Shown here one piece after another: positions 17,054 to 26,206 of a DNA stretch of 64,000 nt. The notes beneath the pieces are model-generated. The model did no database searches. It was given only the letters and a program-made list of their open reading frames with translations, and had not been told where the DNA came from. A program made the translations under genes and the position numbers. This DNA is from an uncultured Draconibacterium sp. GTDB taxonomy: Bacteria > Bacteroidota > Bacteroidia > Bacteroidales > Prolixibacteraceae. The stretch spans positions 1,211,001 to 1,275,000 of the forward strand of contig NZ_OY781464.1 of the NCBI RefSeq assembly GCF_963676735.1, written 5' to 3'. Positions within the stretch are counted from its first letter, which is position 1. Every line of letters starts with the position of its first letter.

Positions 17054-18115
17054 TTATTCAGCTTTTGCCGATTTGAAATCCAGGAGGATTTTTATATTTT
17101 TTTCCGGATCTTTTGCTAAAACTTCAAAGCCATTTTGTGTTTCAGAGCCATGTAATATTTTTGAGATTAAGGCCTCAGGTTTTAACCTGTTATTTGTTAA
17201 ATGCTCAATGGCTTCCGCAAATTCTCCATGGCTTACCCGCGATGTCAGAATTGTTCCTTCTTTCCAAATCAATTCTTTAAAAACCACCGCTGCCGGTTCG
17301 GCACCCAGGCCCAAAACACAAACTTTTCCACCGCCAACAATTGAGCTAATGCAACCAACTACCGGATTTACAGTGTTCTCAGCTTCTTCAGGATGACCGA
17401 CAGCTTCAAAAGCAATATCAACTCCCTTTCCATCGGTTTCTTTTTTTATACGTTCTACCGGGTTTTCTTTTGAAGCATTAATGGCAATAACATTGTTGTA
17501 GTATTTTGGGCCAATGGCTAATCGTTCTTCCAGTATGTCAACCATAAATACAGTATTGTTGGTAACTGTTCTAACAGCTTGCAGTATGCATAAACCTACT
17601 TTCCCCGAGCCCCAAATTACAATACTGTCGTTTTCCTGCACATTGGCGCGGTTTTTAGCGTGGCAGCCAATACTTAAAACTTCAATAAGCGCTACGTGTT
17701 CATCGGGAATAGACGCTGGTACTTTGTATAACATGCTGGGAGGTAGGGAAATGTATTCGCAGAATCCACCGTCCATATCAATGCCAATTAGTTTTAAGCT
17801 GGTGCATGCCGGATAATGTCCTTTTAAACAGGCAGGGCATTTTCCGCACCAGATGATTGGGTCGGGTGCAACTTTGTCGCCAACTTCCCAGCCATTCACA
17901 TCTTTTCCCACTTCCACCACAACACCGCCAAACTCATGTCCCATAATTAAGGGAAGCTTTGTACGCGGGTGAAACTCACCAGTGTGAATGTGTTGATCGC
18001 TGCCACATATGCAGCCATATGTTACTTTAATTAACACTTCGCCTGATTTGCAGCTCGGTTTATTAACTTCTTTCCATTCTACCCGGTTGTATTTGGTAAG
18101 TACAGCAGCTTTCAT
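17054..18115 (-). CDS. Zinc-dependent medium-chain alcohol/polyol dehydrogenase
   Basis: 353 residues. Catalytic zinc ligands are in CGSD (C37) and GHE (H60-E61). The structural zinc site is C90, C93, C96, C104 (CGKCPACLKGHYPAC). The Rossmann segment is VIWGSGKVGLCILQAV (~170-185), and VDILEERL follows as the NAD-binding strand, which favours NAD(H) over NADP(H). It most resembles the sorbitol/threonine/formaldehyde dehydrogenase branch. The actual substrate is unknown. It is separated from the neighbouring dehydrogenase by 84 bases. Confidence 0.85.
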   Translation of the reverse strand: MKAAVLTKYNRVEWKEVNKPSCKSGEVLIKVTYGCICGSDQHIHTGEFHPRTKLPLIMGHEFGGVVVEVGKDVNGWEVGDKVAPDPIIWCGKCPACLKGHYPACTSLKLIGIDMDGGFCEYISLPPSMLYKVPASIPDEHVALIEVLSIGCHAKNRANVQENDSIVIWGSGKVGLCILQAVRTVTNNTVFMVDILEERLAIGPKYYNNVIAINASKENPVERIKKETDGKGVDIAFEAVGHPEEAENTVNPVVGCISSIVGGGKVCVLGLGAEPAAVVFKELIWKEGTILTSRVSHGEFAEAIEHLTNNRLKPEALISKILHGSETQNGFEVLAKDPEKNIKILLDFKSAKAE

Positions 18116-18364
18116 AAGTATAGGTTTAAATTTTGATTTTAAAGATAATGGAAAAGCTTTATTTCTGAGGGATTTAATGCAATATCTTAGAATTTGAGAA
18201 ATGACCGGCTTGTTCTATTTATTCTTTTATCCAAGCATAATGCTTTGTAAATTATAAAAAGCGCCAGCTGGAAATGGTACATTCTTTTTATAGAAAGAAT
18301 ATGGAAATAGTATTGTTGGTATTTAACCCTCAGTTGTTGAGGCAGTGGGGGGTTAATTACAAAA

Positions 18365-20482
18365 CTAAACAATTCCAACTTCGGTAAACGGTAATTTGCG
18401 CAAACGAATACCGCTGGCGTTGAAAATGGCATTGGCCAGGGCCGGAGCTGTTGGAGGAAATCCCGGTTCTCCGATTCCGCCCGGAGCGTGTTCATTTTTC
18501 ATTATCTGTACTTCAATTTCCGGCGTTTCATTAATTCGCAGTAATTCGTATTTATCAAAATTATTGTTTTGCACTTTTCCACCACTTATTTTTATTCCAC
18601 CTTTGTATGCAGCGGTTAATCCCATTATAATGCTGCCTTCAATTTGAGCTTCAATGGTATCGGGGTTTATGGTTTGTCCACAATCAATGGCGGCATCAAC
18701 TTTCACAATTTTCACCCCTGCCCCCGATTTTTTTACCGTTACCACTTGCGCACAGTACGAGGCAAATACATGGGCAAATGCCACTCCTTTATATTCGCCC
18801 GGAGTAGGATTGTCCCAATTCGATTGTTTGCGTATGGTCTCCAGCAATGAAATAGCGCGTTCATCATCCATGTATTTTATTCTGAAATTCATAGGGTCTT
18901 CGCCTGCGTGAATGGCTACCTCATCAACAAAACTTTCGTTTACAAAGCAGTTGGTTGACGAATAAACCGAGCGCCAGTACCAGATGGGTATTGGCAGTTG
19001 AACCGAAGTTCCGGCCTGGGTGTAATTGGCAAAATTGTACCCCCAATAGGCGCCCTCGTATGTGCCTCCACCAATACGGCTTAAATCGGCGCCTGGATTT
19101 TGGTGACCAATAATCTGGGCAATAATATGGTTTGAAAAAGAAGTTAGTTTTTTATTTTTATCAAAACCTGCATTAAAAACATTTAAAGTTGCCGGACGAA
19201 ATGGACCGGCATTGGTATCATCTTCGCGGCTCCACACCACTTTAACGGGCCGTTTTGTTTCAGCAGATAAAAGGGCTGCTTCAGCTGCAAAATCCTGCAG
19301 CGAACGGCGTCCGAATCCTCCCCCTAAAAAAGTAACATTTACAGTTATGTTTTCTTCCGGAATTCCGGTAATTCTTGAAATGTCGGTTCGGGCCCGCTGG
19401 CCGTTTTGTGTGGGTAGCCAGGCTTCAACAGTGCCATCAGCTTTAACCCAAACAGTAGCATTCATTGGTTCCATAGGCGAATGGGCTTCGTAAGGGCATT
19501 CGTATTCGGCTGTAATAAAATCAACCGCGCTCGAAAGCAGCTGCTTATCTTCGTTTTTAAGACGTTGGGCTGTAGGCTTTATTGTTTTTTCCTGATGAAA
19601 ACGTTCGAAAACTTTATCATTGTCAAATGCTTCAGGAATGGCTCTCCAGGTTATCGTCAGTTGTTTCCGGGCTTTAAAAGCCGTAAAGTAATCATCCGAC
19701 ATAATTGCTACTCCTTCGCGTGGTTTTCCAAATAATTCAGTTTTTAAGATTACTGTTGAAATAACTCCGGGAAGGGCTTCCACCTCGTCCTTGTTATATG
19801 ACTCAACGGCTCCAAAAAAGTATGGTGTTCTTTCAACTGAAGCGTATAGCATGTTTTCCACTTCAATGTCAAGCCCAAAAACTGCTGCTCCGTTTACTTT
19901 CATCGGAATATCCTGGCGCAAAGTGGGTTTGCCAAGAATCGAAAAATCAGCACTTTTTTTAAGCTCAACATTTTCCGGAACTTCTAATTGTGCTGCATCG
20001 AGCACCAAATCGCCATAGGCCAGCTGTTCTTTGGAGTTTTTGCGCAAAACAATTCCATTTTCAACCCAACAATCGGCAATTGGACAGCCCCATTTATTGG
20101 CCGCAGCCTGCATTAGCATATGTTTGCCGCTGGCACCTATTTTACGTAATTCGGTGTATCCCCGGCGCACACTGGTACTGCCACCAATTCCCTGGTTACC
20201 GTATTTTTCTTTATCGGCAACCGATTGTACAATTTTTATTTTATTGATGTCTACTTCAAGTTCCTCGGCAATAATCATTGGAATGGCCTGGTATACGCCT
20301 TGCCCAAGTTCCGGTTTATGATTCAGAATTGTAACTATTCCATTAGTATCGATAAAAACAAAGTGGTTGAGTTCAACATCATCAGCACTGGCAGTTGTAA
20401 CTTTGTTTTCAGAACCGGTACACCCCAACATTAAGCCAAGTCCGGTAGCACCAGTTAGTTGTAAAAATTCTCGTCGCTTCAT
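18365..20482 (-). CDS. Molybdenum hydroxylase large subunit (IorB-type, xanthine dehydrogenase family)
   Basis: 705 residues. The N-terminus has a twin-arginine motif KRREFLQ and a hydrophobic core ending MLGC (C21), so it is likely exported folded through Tat and perhaps anchored as a lipoprotein. Molybdopterin contacts are indicated by GQGVYQAIPMI (~60-70), GGGFGRRSLQDFA (~385-397) and the catalytic-glutamate block GGIGEPGFPPTAPALANA near the end. The layout matches isoquinoline 1-oxidoreductase beta subunit and related periplasmic aldehyde dehydrogenases, which hydroxylate N-heterocycles or aldehydes. No FAD subunit is encoded, so electrons pass from the 2Fe-2S partner to a membrane or cytochrome acceptor. 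It is last in an operon with the FeS subunit and XdhC. Confidence 0.9.
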   Translation of the reverse strand: MKRREFLQLTGATGLGLMLGCTGSENKVTTASADDVELNHFVFIDTNGIVTILNHKPELGQGVYQAIPMIIAEELEVDINKIKIVQSVADKEKYGNQGIGGSTSVRRGYTELRKIGASGKHMLMQAAANKWGCPIADCWVENGIVLRKNSKEQLAYGDLVLDAAQLEVPENVELKKSADFSILGKPTLRQDIPMKVNGAAVFGLDIEVENMLYASVERTPYFFGAVESYNKDEVEALPGVISTVILKTELFGKPREGVAIMSDDYFTAFKARKQLTITWRAIPEAFDNDKVFERFHQEKTIKPTAQRLKNEDKQLLSSAVDFITAEYECPYEAHSPMEPMNATVWVKADGTVEAWLPTQNGQRARTDISRITGIPEENITVNVTFLGGGFGRRSLQDFAAEAALLSAETKRPVKVVWSREDDTNAGPFRPATLNVFNAGFDKNKKLTSFSNHIIAQIIGHQNPGADLSRIGGGTYEGAYWGYNFANYTQAGTSVQLPIPIWYWRSVYSSTNCFVNESFVDEVAIHAGEDPMNFRIKYMDDERAISLLETIRKQSNWDNPTPGEYKGVAFAHVFASYCAQVVTVKKSGAGVKIVKVDAAIDCGQTINPDTIEAQIEGSIIMGLTAAYKGGIKISGGKVQNNNFDKYELLRINETPEIEVQIMKNEHAPGGIGEPGFPPTAPALANAIFNASGIRLRKLPFTEVGIV

Positions 20483-20509
20483 CTTCTAAATTTTTTTTGT
20501 TTTATGGTG

Positions 20510-20977
20510 CTATGATTTTAATTCTTCTCCTGCATTTTTTATGGCTTTTTTTATACGAGGGTAAGTGCCGCAACGGCACAAAACTGCAGTCATTGCTGTG
20601 TCAATTTCGGCATCTGATGGCGTAGGGTTTTGATTTAGCAAAGATACAGCTGTTAAAATCTGCCCACTTTGGCAATAGCCACATTGCGGAACCTGAACCT
20701 CTGTCCAGGCTTTTTGAACGGTTTTCAGGTGTTTATAATCTTCCGACTCGATAGTGGTAATTTTTACATCGGGCGTAACCGTTGCAACGGCTATGGTGCA
20801 CGATTTTATCGGGAATCCGTTAAAAAGTACAGTGCAAACACCACAATGGGCTGCCCCGCATCCAAACTTTGTTCCTTTTAATCCTACCTTATCGCGAATA
20901 ACCCAAAGAAGCGGGGTATCGGGTTCGGCCTCTACTGCGTACATTTTGCTGTTAATGTTTAACTTAAATTGTGCCAT
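20510..20977 (-). CDS. 2Fe-2S subunit of molybdenum hydroxylase (IorA-type)
   Basis: 155 residues. The plant-type ferredoxin cluster ligands are C40, C45, C48 and C60 (GCGAAHCGVC). The second, helical-domain cluster ligands are C99, C102, C134 and C136 (QCGYCQSGQ and CRCGTYPR). It relays electrons from the molybdenum site of the large subunit. It has no signal peptide and would have to be carried through Tat with its partner. It is 27 bases upstream of the large subunit gene and six bases downstream of xdhC-like, so the three form one operon. Confidence 0.95.
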   Translation of the reverse strand: MAQFKLNINSKMYAVEAEPDTPLLWVIRDKVGLKGTKFGCGAAHCGVCTVLFNGFPIKSCTIAVATVTPDVKITTIESEDYKHLKTVQKAWTEVQVPQCGYCQSGQILTAVSLLNQNPTPSDAEIDTAMTAVLCRCGTYPRIKKAIKNAGEELKS

Positions 20978-20983
20978 ATGCTT

Positions 20984-22102
20984 TTAAAAATTATTGAGTA
21001 AACAGGTTGAACTGTCGGGATTGTATTCTTCCATTGGAGCCTCACTCACTGCATCGTGAATACGGGTGGTTTTTTGTGAAAGGGGCGTTGCATTTTTACC
21101 CGAAAAACAGGCCTGAATTTCGGCGATTATACTTAAGGCAATTTCTGTAGGATTATCACTGCCAATATCAAGCCCAATGGGGTAATGCAATTTTGTTTTA
21201 TCGTATTGTATGCCTGGTTTTCGTTTGTTGAGTTCCTCTACCATACGCGCACCACGGCGTTTGGGACCCATTATGCCAATATATTTTACCGGGTGATTTA
21301 TTATTTTTTCGAGTATGAAATAATCTTTATAATAATCGTGACTAACCAGCAGAACAGCGGTGTTTAAATGTAATTGTGTTTTTTCGATAAAATCGTCAAA
21401 ATTGGTTTGATTAACATTAATTCCGGGAAGTTTTTCACGGATATTTTCCAAACCACAATCATTCGCTACTTCAATTTGCCATCCCAGTTGATGGGCAAAG
21501 TTTACCAGTGGAACTACATCGGGGCCCGATCCCCAGATAACAACTTTACGCTGCAGACCAATGAATTCGTTTAAGGTAATTCTAGTGGCTGTTTTTTCAA
21601 CCTGGCAAAAATTTTCGTTCACAGGGGTCTTCTGAGGAAATTCTTTTGTCTGCTGTTTCTTTAAATTCCTGCTGACAGTAACTTTTTCATTTATCCATTC
21701 AACATTGGTGCTTAAAAATGCAGTTTGCTGGTTTTCAAAAATAGCGATTACGGATTTTGAAAAAGTAACGATTGTTTCGTTTACCGGTTCAATAAGTATG
21801 TCGATAATTCCATTACAGCCCAGCGCTACCCGTATTTCTTTGTTTTTGCTTTCGCGGGTATCGTAAGTTACCAGAATATTTTCATTGTTTTTTATGCTGT
21901 TAATGGCTTTGTTTCTGATATCACCTTCTAAACATCCGCCACTTATATTGCCAAACCAATTTCCATTTATTTGAATCACCATACGTGTGCCTTCGCGTCT
22001 GTATGCCGAACCTTTCACCCGCACTACTGTTGCAAGGGCAAATTGTTTTTGCTTATATTGTTCTACTAACTTTTTTGCCAGATGATAAAACTCGTGATGC
22101 AT
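20984..22102 (-). CDS. XdhC/CoxI-family molybdenum cofactor insertion protein
   Basis: 372 residues. The N-terminal XdhC_CoxI segment has ATVVRVKGSAYRREGTRM and GGCLEGDI (~54-61). The C-terminal Rossmann domain has VVIWGSGPDVVPLVNFA (~188-204) and the YIGIMGPKRRGARM motif. XdhC proteins bind molybdenum cofactor, promote its sulfuration and deliver it to xanthine dehydrogenase-type enzymes. Here it is the first gene of the operon with the 2Fe-2S and large subunits, so it most likely matures that enzyme. The start codon is only four bases from the leftmost possible start of the divergent mocA-like gene. Confidence 0.9.
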   Translation of the reverse strand: MHHEFYHLAKKLVEQYKQKQFALATVVRVKGSAYRREGTRMVIQINGNWFGNISGGCLEGDIRNKAINSIKNNENILVTYDTRESKNKEIRVALGCNGIIDILIEPVNETIVTFSKSVIAIFENQQTAFLSTNVEWINEKVTVSRNLKKQQTKEFPQKTPVNENFCQVEKTATRITLNEFIGLQRKVVIWGSGPDVVPLVNFAHQLGWQIEVANDCGLENIREKLPGINVNQTNFDDFIEKTQLHLNTAVLLVSHDYYKDYFILEKIINHPVKYIGIMGPKRRGARMVEELNKRKPGIQYDKTKLHYPIGLDIGSDNPTEIALSIIAEIQACFSGKNATPLSQKTTRIHDAVSEAPMEEYNPDSSTCLLNNF

Positions 22103-22139
22103 TTTTTTGTTACCTGTTATTAAACAATACCTTAAAATT

Positions 22140-22745
22140 TTGTCGCAAAATACCTACAAAATAGCAGGACTGATTTTGGCAGCCGGTGAGTCGAAACGTT
22201 GCGGGACTCCCAAACAATTACTGCCTTTTAAAGGAACTACCTTATTAAATTACACTAAAAAACAATTAAGTAAGAGTTTGGTTGACAGAACCTTTGTGAT
22301 ACTTGGCGCAAATGCCAACGAAATTGTGAAAAAAAGTGAATTAAACGAACCTGAAATTATTGTTTTTAATGAATGGGAACAAGGTATGGGGGCATCGCTG
22401 GCCTATGCCTGCCAAACCATTTTTAGCAAAGAAGAGTTTGATGGAATTTTAATTACACTTACCGATTTGCCATTGGTTGGTGCTGAACATTACCAGAAAA
22501 TGTTGCAAAATTTTACTGAAAAAGAGGATATAGTTGCTACCTTGGCGAACAACATTCTTGGCGTACCTGCATTATTCGGGGCAGACTTTTTTAATAGTTT
22601 ACTTAAACTAAGTGGAGACAAAGGCGCTAAAACAATTCTTCAGCACAATGAAAAAAAGGTTAAACGAGTAATAAATAATAATGCCGGTGTAGATATTGAT
22701 ACAATGGAAGACTACCAGAAACTGCTGTTAACAATGGATCATTAA
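22140..22745 (+). CDS. MocA-like molybdenum cofactor cytidylyltransferase (TTG start)
   Basis: About 201 residues of the MobA/MocA nucleotidyltransferase family. The nucleotide-binding loop is LILAAGESKRCGTPKQLLPF, and the metal site is ITLTDLPLV. MocA adds CMP to molybdopterin, giving the MCD form used by xanthine dehydrogenase-type enzymes in many bacteria. There is no ATG before the nucleotide loop; the candidates are TTG at 22140 (chosen, giving SQNTYKIAG) or TTG at 22107, which would lie almost back to back with xdhC. The divergent placement beside the molybdenum hydroxylase operon supports a cofactor role. The NTP preference (CTP versus GTP) cannot be read with certainty. Confidence 0.82.
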   Translation: MSQNTYKIAGLILAAGESKRCGTPKQLLPFKGTTLLNYTKKQLSKSLVDRTFVILGANANEIVKKSELNEPEIIVFNEWEQGMGASLAYACQTIFSKEEFDGILITLTDLPLVGAEHYQKMLQNFTEKEDIVATLANNILGVPALFGADFFNSLLKLSGDKGAKTILQHNEKKVKRVINNNAGVDIDTMEDYQKLLLTMDH

Positions 22746-22773
22746 TCTTCTTATTCCTAATCACTTTCGCCAC

Positions 22774-25017
22774 TTATTTTTTGTGGTCGGTTGCCAATAT
22801 TTCCTCCAGGTTTTTAATTACTTCATCCACATTCGCCTTAGTAAAACAAAGTGGCGGTTTCGATTTTATAACATTGTTGTAAGGGCCATCGGTACTTACC
22901 AGGATGAAACGGTTGCGTAGTTCGTTTTTTACCCTTTGTGCAAGTTGGGTGTTAGGTTGATTGTTAAATCGGTTTTTCACCAACTCAACACCAATAAACA
23001 GCCCGGCACCACGCACGTCGCCAATGCATTCAAATTTTAACTGTAGCTGGCGTAAACGTTCTAAATAATAATTTCCAACCTCTTTTGCGTTTTGTTGTAG
23101 CTGTTCTTCTTCCAATACATTTAAAACTGCCTGCCCAATGGCACACGAAACCGGATTTCCTCCAAACGAACTAAAAAACTCCATTCCGTTGTTAAAAACA
23201 TCGGCAATTTCGCTGGTGGTAACAACTGCGCCAATGGGATGACCGTTGCCCATTGGTTTGCCAAGAATTACAATGTCGGGCACCACATGGTACATTTCGT
23301 ATCCCCAAAAAACATCACCCAAGCGTCCAAAACCGGTTTGTACCTCATCCGAAATGCACAAACCGCCCTGTGCTTTTACTGCTGCATAAACATTCATTAA
23401 ATAATTTTGTGTAAGTGGCACCTGGCCACCGCAGCCCACTATTGGTTCGGCAATAAAAGCTGCAATTTCGTTCTGGTTAATTTTCTTGATGGCATCGTTT
23501 GTAAACTGCTCTGCACTGGGTTTGCCCCTGAATGCATCAGGCAAGGGAAGGGGAAGTACCTGGTCTGAGGCTCCATTACCTCCTTTTCCTGCAAACTTGT
23601 AATGGCTGATTTCGATTACCGAATTGGTATTGCCATGATAGCCATATTCCAATGCCGCAATACGTTTTCGGCCAGTAAAATGCCGAACCAAACGGATGGC
23701 CAAATCGCTGGCGGCGCTGCCCGAGTTTACCAGAAATACCTTATTTAATTTTTCAGGAAAGTAGTTAAGCAGGCTTGCTGTGTATTGGTTTAACTGGTCG
23801 TATAAATAGCGGGTGTTGGTATTTAGCCTGGCCATTTGTTTTTGTCCGGCTTCAACAACCCGGGGGTGCGAATGTCCCACGTGCGGGATGTTGTTGTAGG
23901 CATCGAGGTAGCTGTTTCCATATTTGTCGAACATGTATTGAAACGCTGCCTGTTCCATATAAATTGGCTTTTTATAGCTTACCGAAAGAATTGGATTTAC
24001 CGACGAAAATCGTTGTTGTTGCACTTCTTCAATTGATTTCTCGATGGTAACATCAATTCCGGCAGCTTTTCGGAATTGGTTTTTGGCATAAACCGGATTT
24101 ATGCTCAACCATTTTTTTAACAGTTGCCATGCCGGTTTTTCGCTAATGGCAATATAATTATTTGCCGGTTGTTTTATTTTCTCTTCGGCCGAATTGCAAA
24201 CACTGGTACAAAGCCGTGCAGCTACCAGCCAGTAAAGCAGGTCTGTTTCAAGTTGATTTAACGGAGTTTGTTGCCCGTAGCCTTTAACCAGGTGAAACGC
24301 CCAGTTAACCGGATCTTTCTTTCCCATAACAGCGTAAGTTATGGCAATAGCAAGTTCGTTAATCAATTGTGTGTGGCAAATATCGCCAAAATCAATAATT
24401 CCACTGATTGATTCGCCGTTAACCAGCACATTCCAGTCGTTGGCATCGTTATGAATGATTTGTTTACGAAGGCCCGGAAGTTGCGGAACAACCAGTTCGC
24501 GGTGTTGCAGCAAAACATATTCAACCAGTTTTCGCTTGCCCGGGTTGCTTATAAGGTTGACTTTTGGGGCAACGGTAGCTTGAAAATGCTGTAAATCCCA
24601 GTTAAAATGGCGTGCTTCTATCCGATAATTTTTCAGACCGGCAAGCTGTAAATCCATGTTAGCCAGAAAAGCGCCAAATCTTTCAAATAATTTTGGAGTA
24701 GGTGCCGATTGAGCAAGACATGTACCTTCAACAAACGATAACAAACGATAGACTTTATCGTTGGTGAAAGTAAGCTCCTGGTTTGCTGAATTTTTTATTA
24801 GCTGCGGAAAAGACCGATGTCCCCTGAACAATGAAAGAGCGGTATTTTCTGCCTCAACAAGTTCGGTTGTTTCTTTGTTGTCAGCATAAACTTTTAAAAT
24901 GTATTTTCCCTGCTTGGTATCAAGCCTGTAATTGGTACTGATATACCCGTCGAGTTTTTTTATTTCCCTAACATCTGTATTGAAAAAAGCGCTTAATATG
25001 TGCTTTATTTGTTTCAT
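22774..25017 (-). CDS. Fusion of APH/choline-kinase-like kinase and class III aminotransferase fold
   Basis: 747 residues. Part 1 (~1-310) is an aminoglycoside phosphotransferase-fold kinase with the Brenner motif IIHNDANDWN (187-196) and metal motif IIDFGD (207-212). Part 2 (~345-745) is a PLP class III enzyme with NSGSAASDLAIRL (~431-443), DEVQTGFGR (557-565) and the PLP lysine K587 in ILGKPMGNGHP. Vertebrate hydroxylysine kinase (AGPHD1) and the phospho-lyases AGXT2L1/L2 are relatives of the two halves, and bacterial fusions of this type exist. A likely reaction is therefore phosphorylation of an amino alcohol followed by phosphate elimination. The M23 peptidase segment present in longer relatives is missing. 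Its start overlaps the upstream lipoprotein gene by four bases. Confidence 0.85.
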   Translation of the reverse strand: MKQIKHILSAFFNTDVREIKKLDGYISTNYRLDTKQGKYILKVYADNKETTELVEAENTALSLFRGHRSFPQLIKNSANQELTFTNDKVYRLLSFVEGTCLAQSAPTPKLFERFGAFLANMDLQLAGLKNYRIEARHFNWDLQHFQATVAPKVNLISNPGKRKLVEYVLLQHRELVVPQLPGLRKQIIHNDANDWNVLVNGESISGIIDFGDICHTQLINELAIAITYAVMGKKDPVNWAFHLVKGYGQQTPLNQLETDLLYWLVAARLCTSVCNSAEEKIKQPANNYIAISEKPAWQLLKKWLSINPVYAKNQFRKAAGIDVTIEKSIEEVQQQRFSSVNPILSVSYKKPIYMEQAAFQYMFDKYGNSYLDAYNNIPHVGHSHPRVVEAGQKQMARLNTNTRYLYDQLNQYTASLLNYFPEKLNKVFLVNSGSAASDLAIRLVRHFTGRKRIAALEYGYHGNTNSVIEISHYKFAGKGGNGASDQVLPLPLPDAFRGKPSAEQFTNDAIKKINQNEIAAFIAEPIVGCGGQVPLTQNYLMNVYAAVKAQGGLCISDEVQTGFGRLGDVFWGYEMYHVVPDIVILGKPMGNGHPIGAVVTTSEIADVFNNGMEFFSSFGGNPVSCAIGQAVLNVLEEEQLQQNAKEVGNYYLERLRQLQLKFECIGDVRGAGLFIGVELVKNRFNNQPNTQLAQRVKNELRNRFILVSTDGPYNNVIKSKPPLCFTKANVDEVIKNLEEILATDHKK

Positions 25018-26141
25018 CGGTACCGTCTGAAAAAGCTGTACAGTTCATCGCTAAGCTGTTTATAAATGGGACGGGTAAATTCAATAAATAAATCCTGGTG
25101 CGGGGGAAGTGGCATTGCTTTTTGCTGGGTTAACGCAAACTGTGCATCAGACAGAGCTTCGGCATCGCCGGCAAAAATGGCATATTGGTTTACCCAGGTA
25201 AACGACCCCGGGATAAGGTTATCGCGCAATAGCTTGTCGGCCTGGAAATCAGTAATTCTGTAATTTAACCTTCCTCCCGAAATTACCTCGTCGGTGTAGG
25301 TTTTTAACTTTGCCCGATACGTTTTTGTTACAAATGTTGTATCGGTAACAGGCACTCTCACCCGTTTGGCAAGACTCTCTTCTTTCTCGTTTCGAACCAG
25401 GTTGCCTACTGAAAAATCGTAAAATTCCATACGTACAATAAAATCGGGGTTGAGTTGAAAATTCTCGGCTTGTTGTGGCGAGAAGAAATTTACAAAACCG
25501 GAGGGTGGAAATTGATTATTCAGGTACTCAAAAACCTGATTGTAAAAAAACTCGGAGCTGAGCTGGTATCTTTTTGTTCTAACGGTAATAGCTTCTACCA
25601 CAATGTTTACGGTAGCCATTTCTTTAGCAATAGCCATTTTGTCATTGCTGTCTTTATAGCCTGGAATCCAGTAATCGGCTTTATTAAAATGATTAAAGGC
25701 GGTTCGGGCACTTTCGCGGGAGTCTTCTTCTAAAAAGTGCAAACCAGCCTGGTAACGGTCTTCAGCTGCTTTTTCGTGTGCCAGATTCAGTTCTGAGGTG
25801 TACGATTTCGGATCTTTAATAATATTTCGTGCTGCCGGTGTGCTTCTAATCAGTTCACTCATCCGGTTCACCTTATTCATTATAAAAATGGTGTGCTCCC
25901 ATTTAAAAGCTTCGTTTGCGGTAAGTGTCTGGTCAATTTCTTCCTGCGACCATTGTATGGCAGTGGGGTAGCCTTCGCGCAAAACTCTTAGTGCCTTTTC
26001 GTTGGATGGGGTCGACTTTAAGCGTTCAACAGCTTTTGTGATGGCCTCGTAATAATCACCGCGTTGCAATGCTTTTTTACCCGACGAACACGAAAAAATA
26101 AAAAGGGTGAGCAGTATATAAAGTAAGTTTCTGGTTGTCAT
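25014..26141 (-). CDS. Lipoprotein with TPR-like N-terminal repeats
   Basis: 375 residues. The N-terminus is a lipoprotein signal with lipobox IFSC (Cys ~18) followed by SSGKKALQRGDYYEAI. Helical TPR-like units lie between ~25 and 170 (GDYYEAITKAVERLKS; SARTAFNHFNKADYW). The C-terminal half is mixed, with conserved-looking aromatic patches and an ending FIEFTRPIYKQLSDELYSFFRRYR. I recognise it only as a Bacteroidota lipoprotein type of unknown function. Its stop overlaps the start of the kinase::aminotransferase fusion, so the two are translated together; the reason is unclear. Confidence 0.7.
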   Translation of the reverse strand: MTTRNLLYILLTLFIFSCSSGKKALQRGDYYEAITKAVERLKSTPSNEKALRVLREGYPTAIQWSQEEIDQTLTANEAFKWEHTIFIMNKVNRMSELIRSTPAARNIIKDPKSYTSELNLAHEKAAEDRYQAGLHFLEEDSRESARTAFNHFNKADYWIPGYKDSNDKMAIAKEMATVNIVVEAITVRTKRYQLSSEFFYNQVFEYLNNQFPPSGFVNFFSPQQAENFQLNPDFIVRMEFYDFSVGNLVRNEKEESLAKRVRVPVTDTTFVTKTYRAKLKTYTDEVISGGRLNYRITDFQADKLLRDNLIPGSFTWVNQYAIFAGDAEALSDAQFALTQQKAMPLPPHQDLFIEFTRPIYKQLSDELYSFFRRYR

Positions 26142-26206
26142 TTTTCATCAACAGTTTGTTACGGCAAATATAACCTTTTGCGGTTGGCTTAAACAAGCTA
26201 TTTGTT

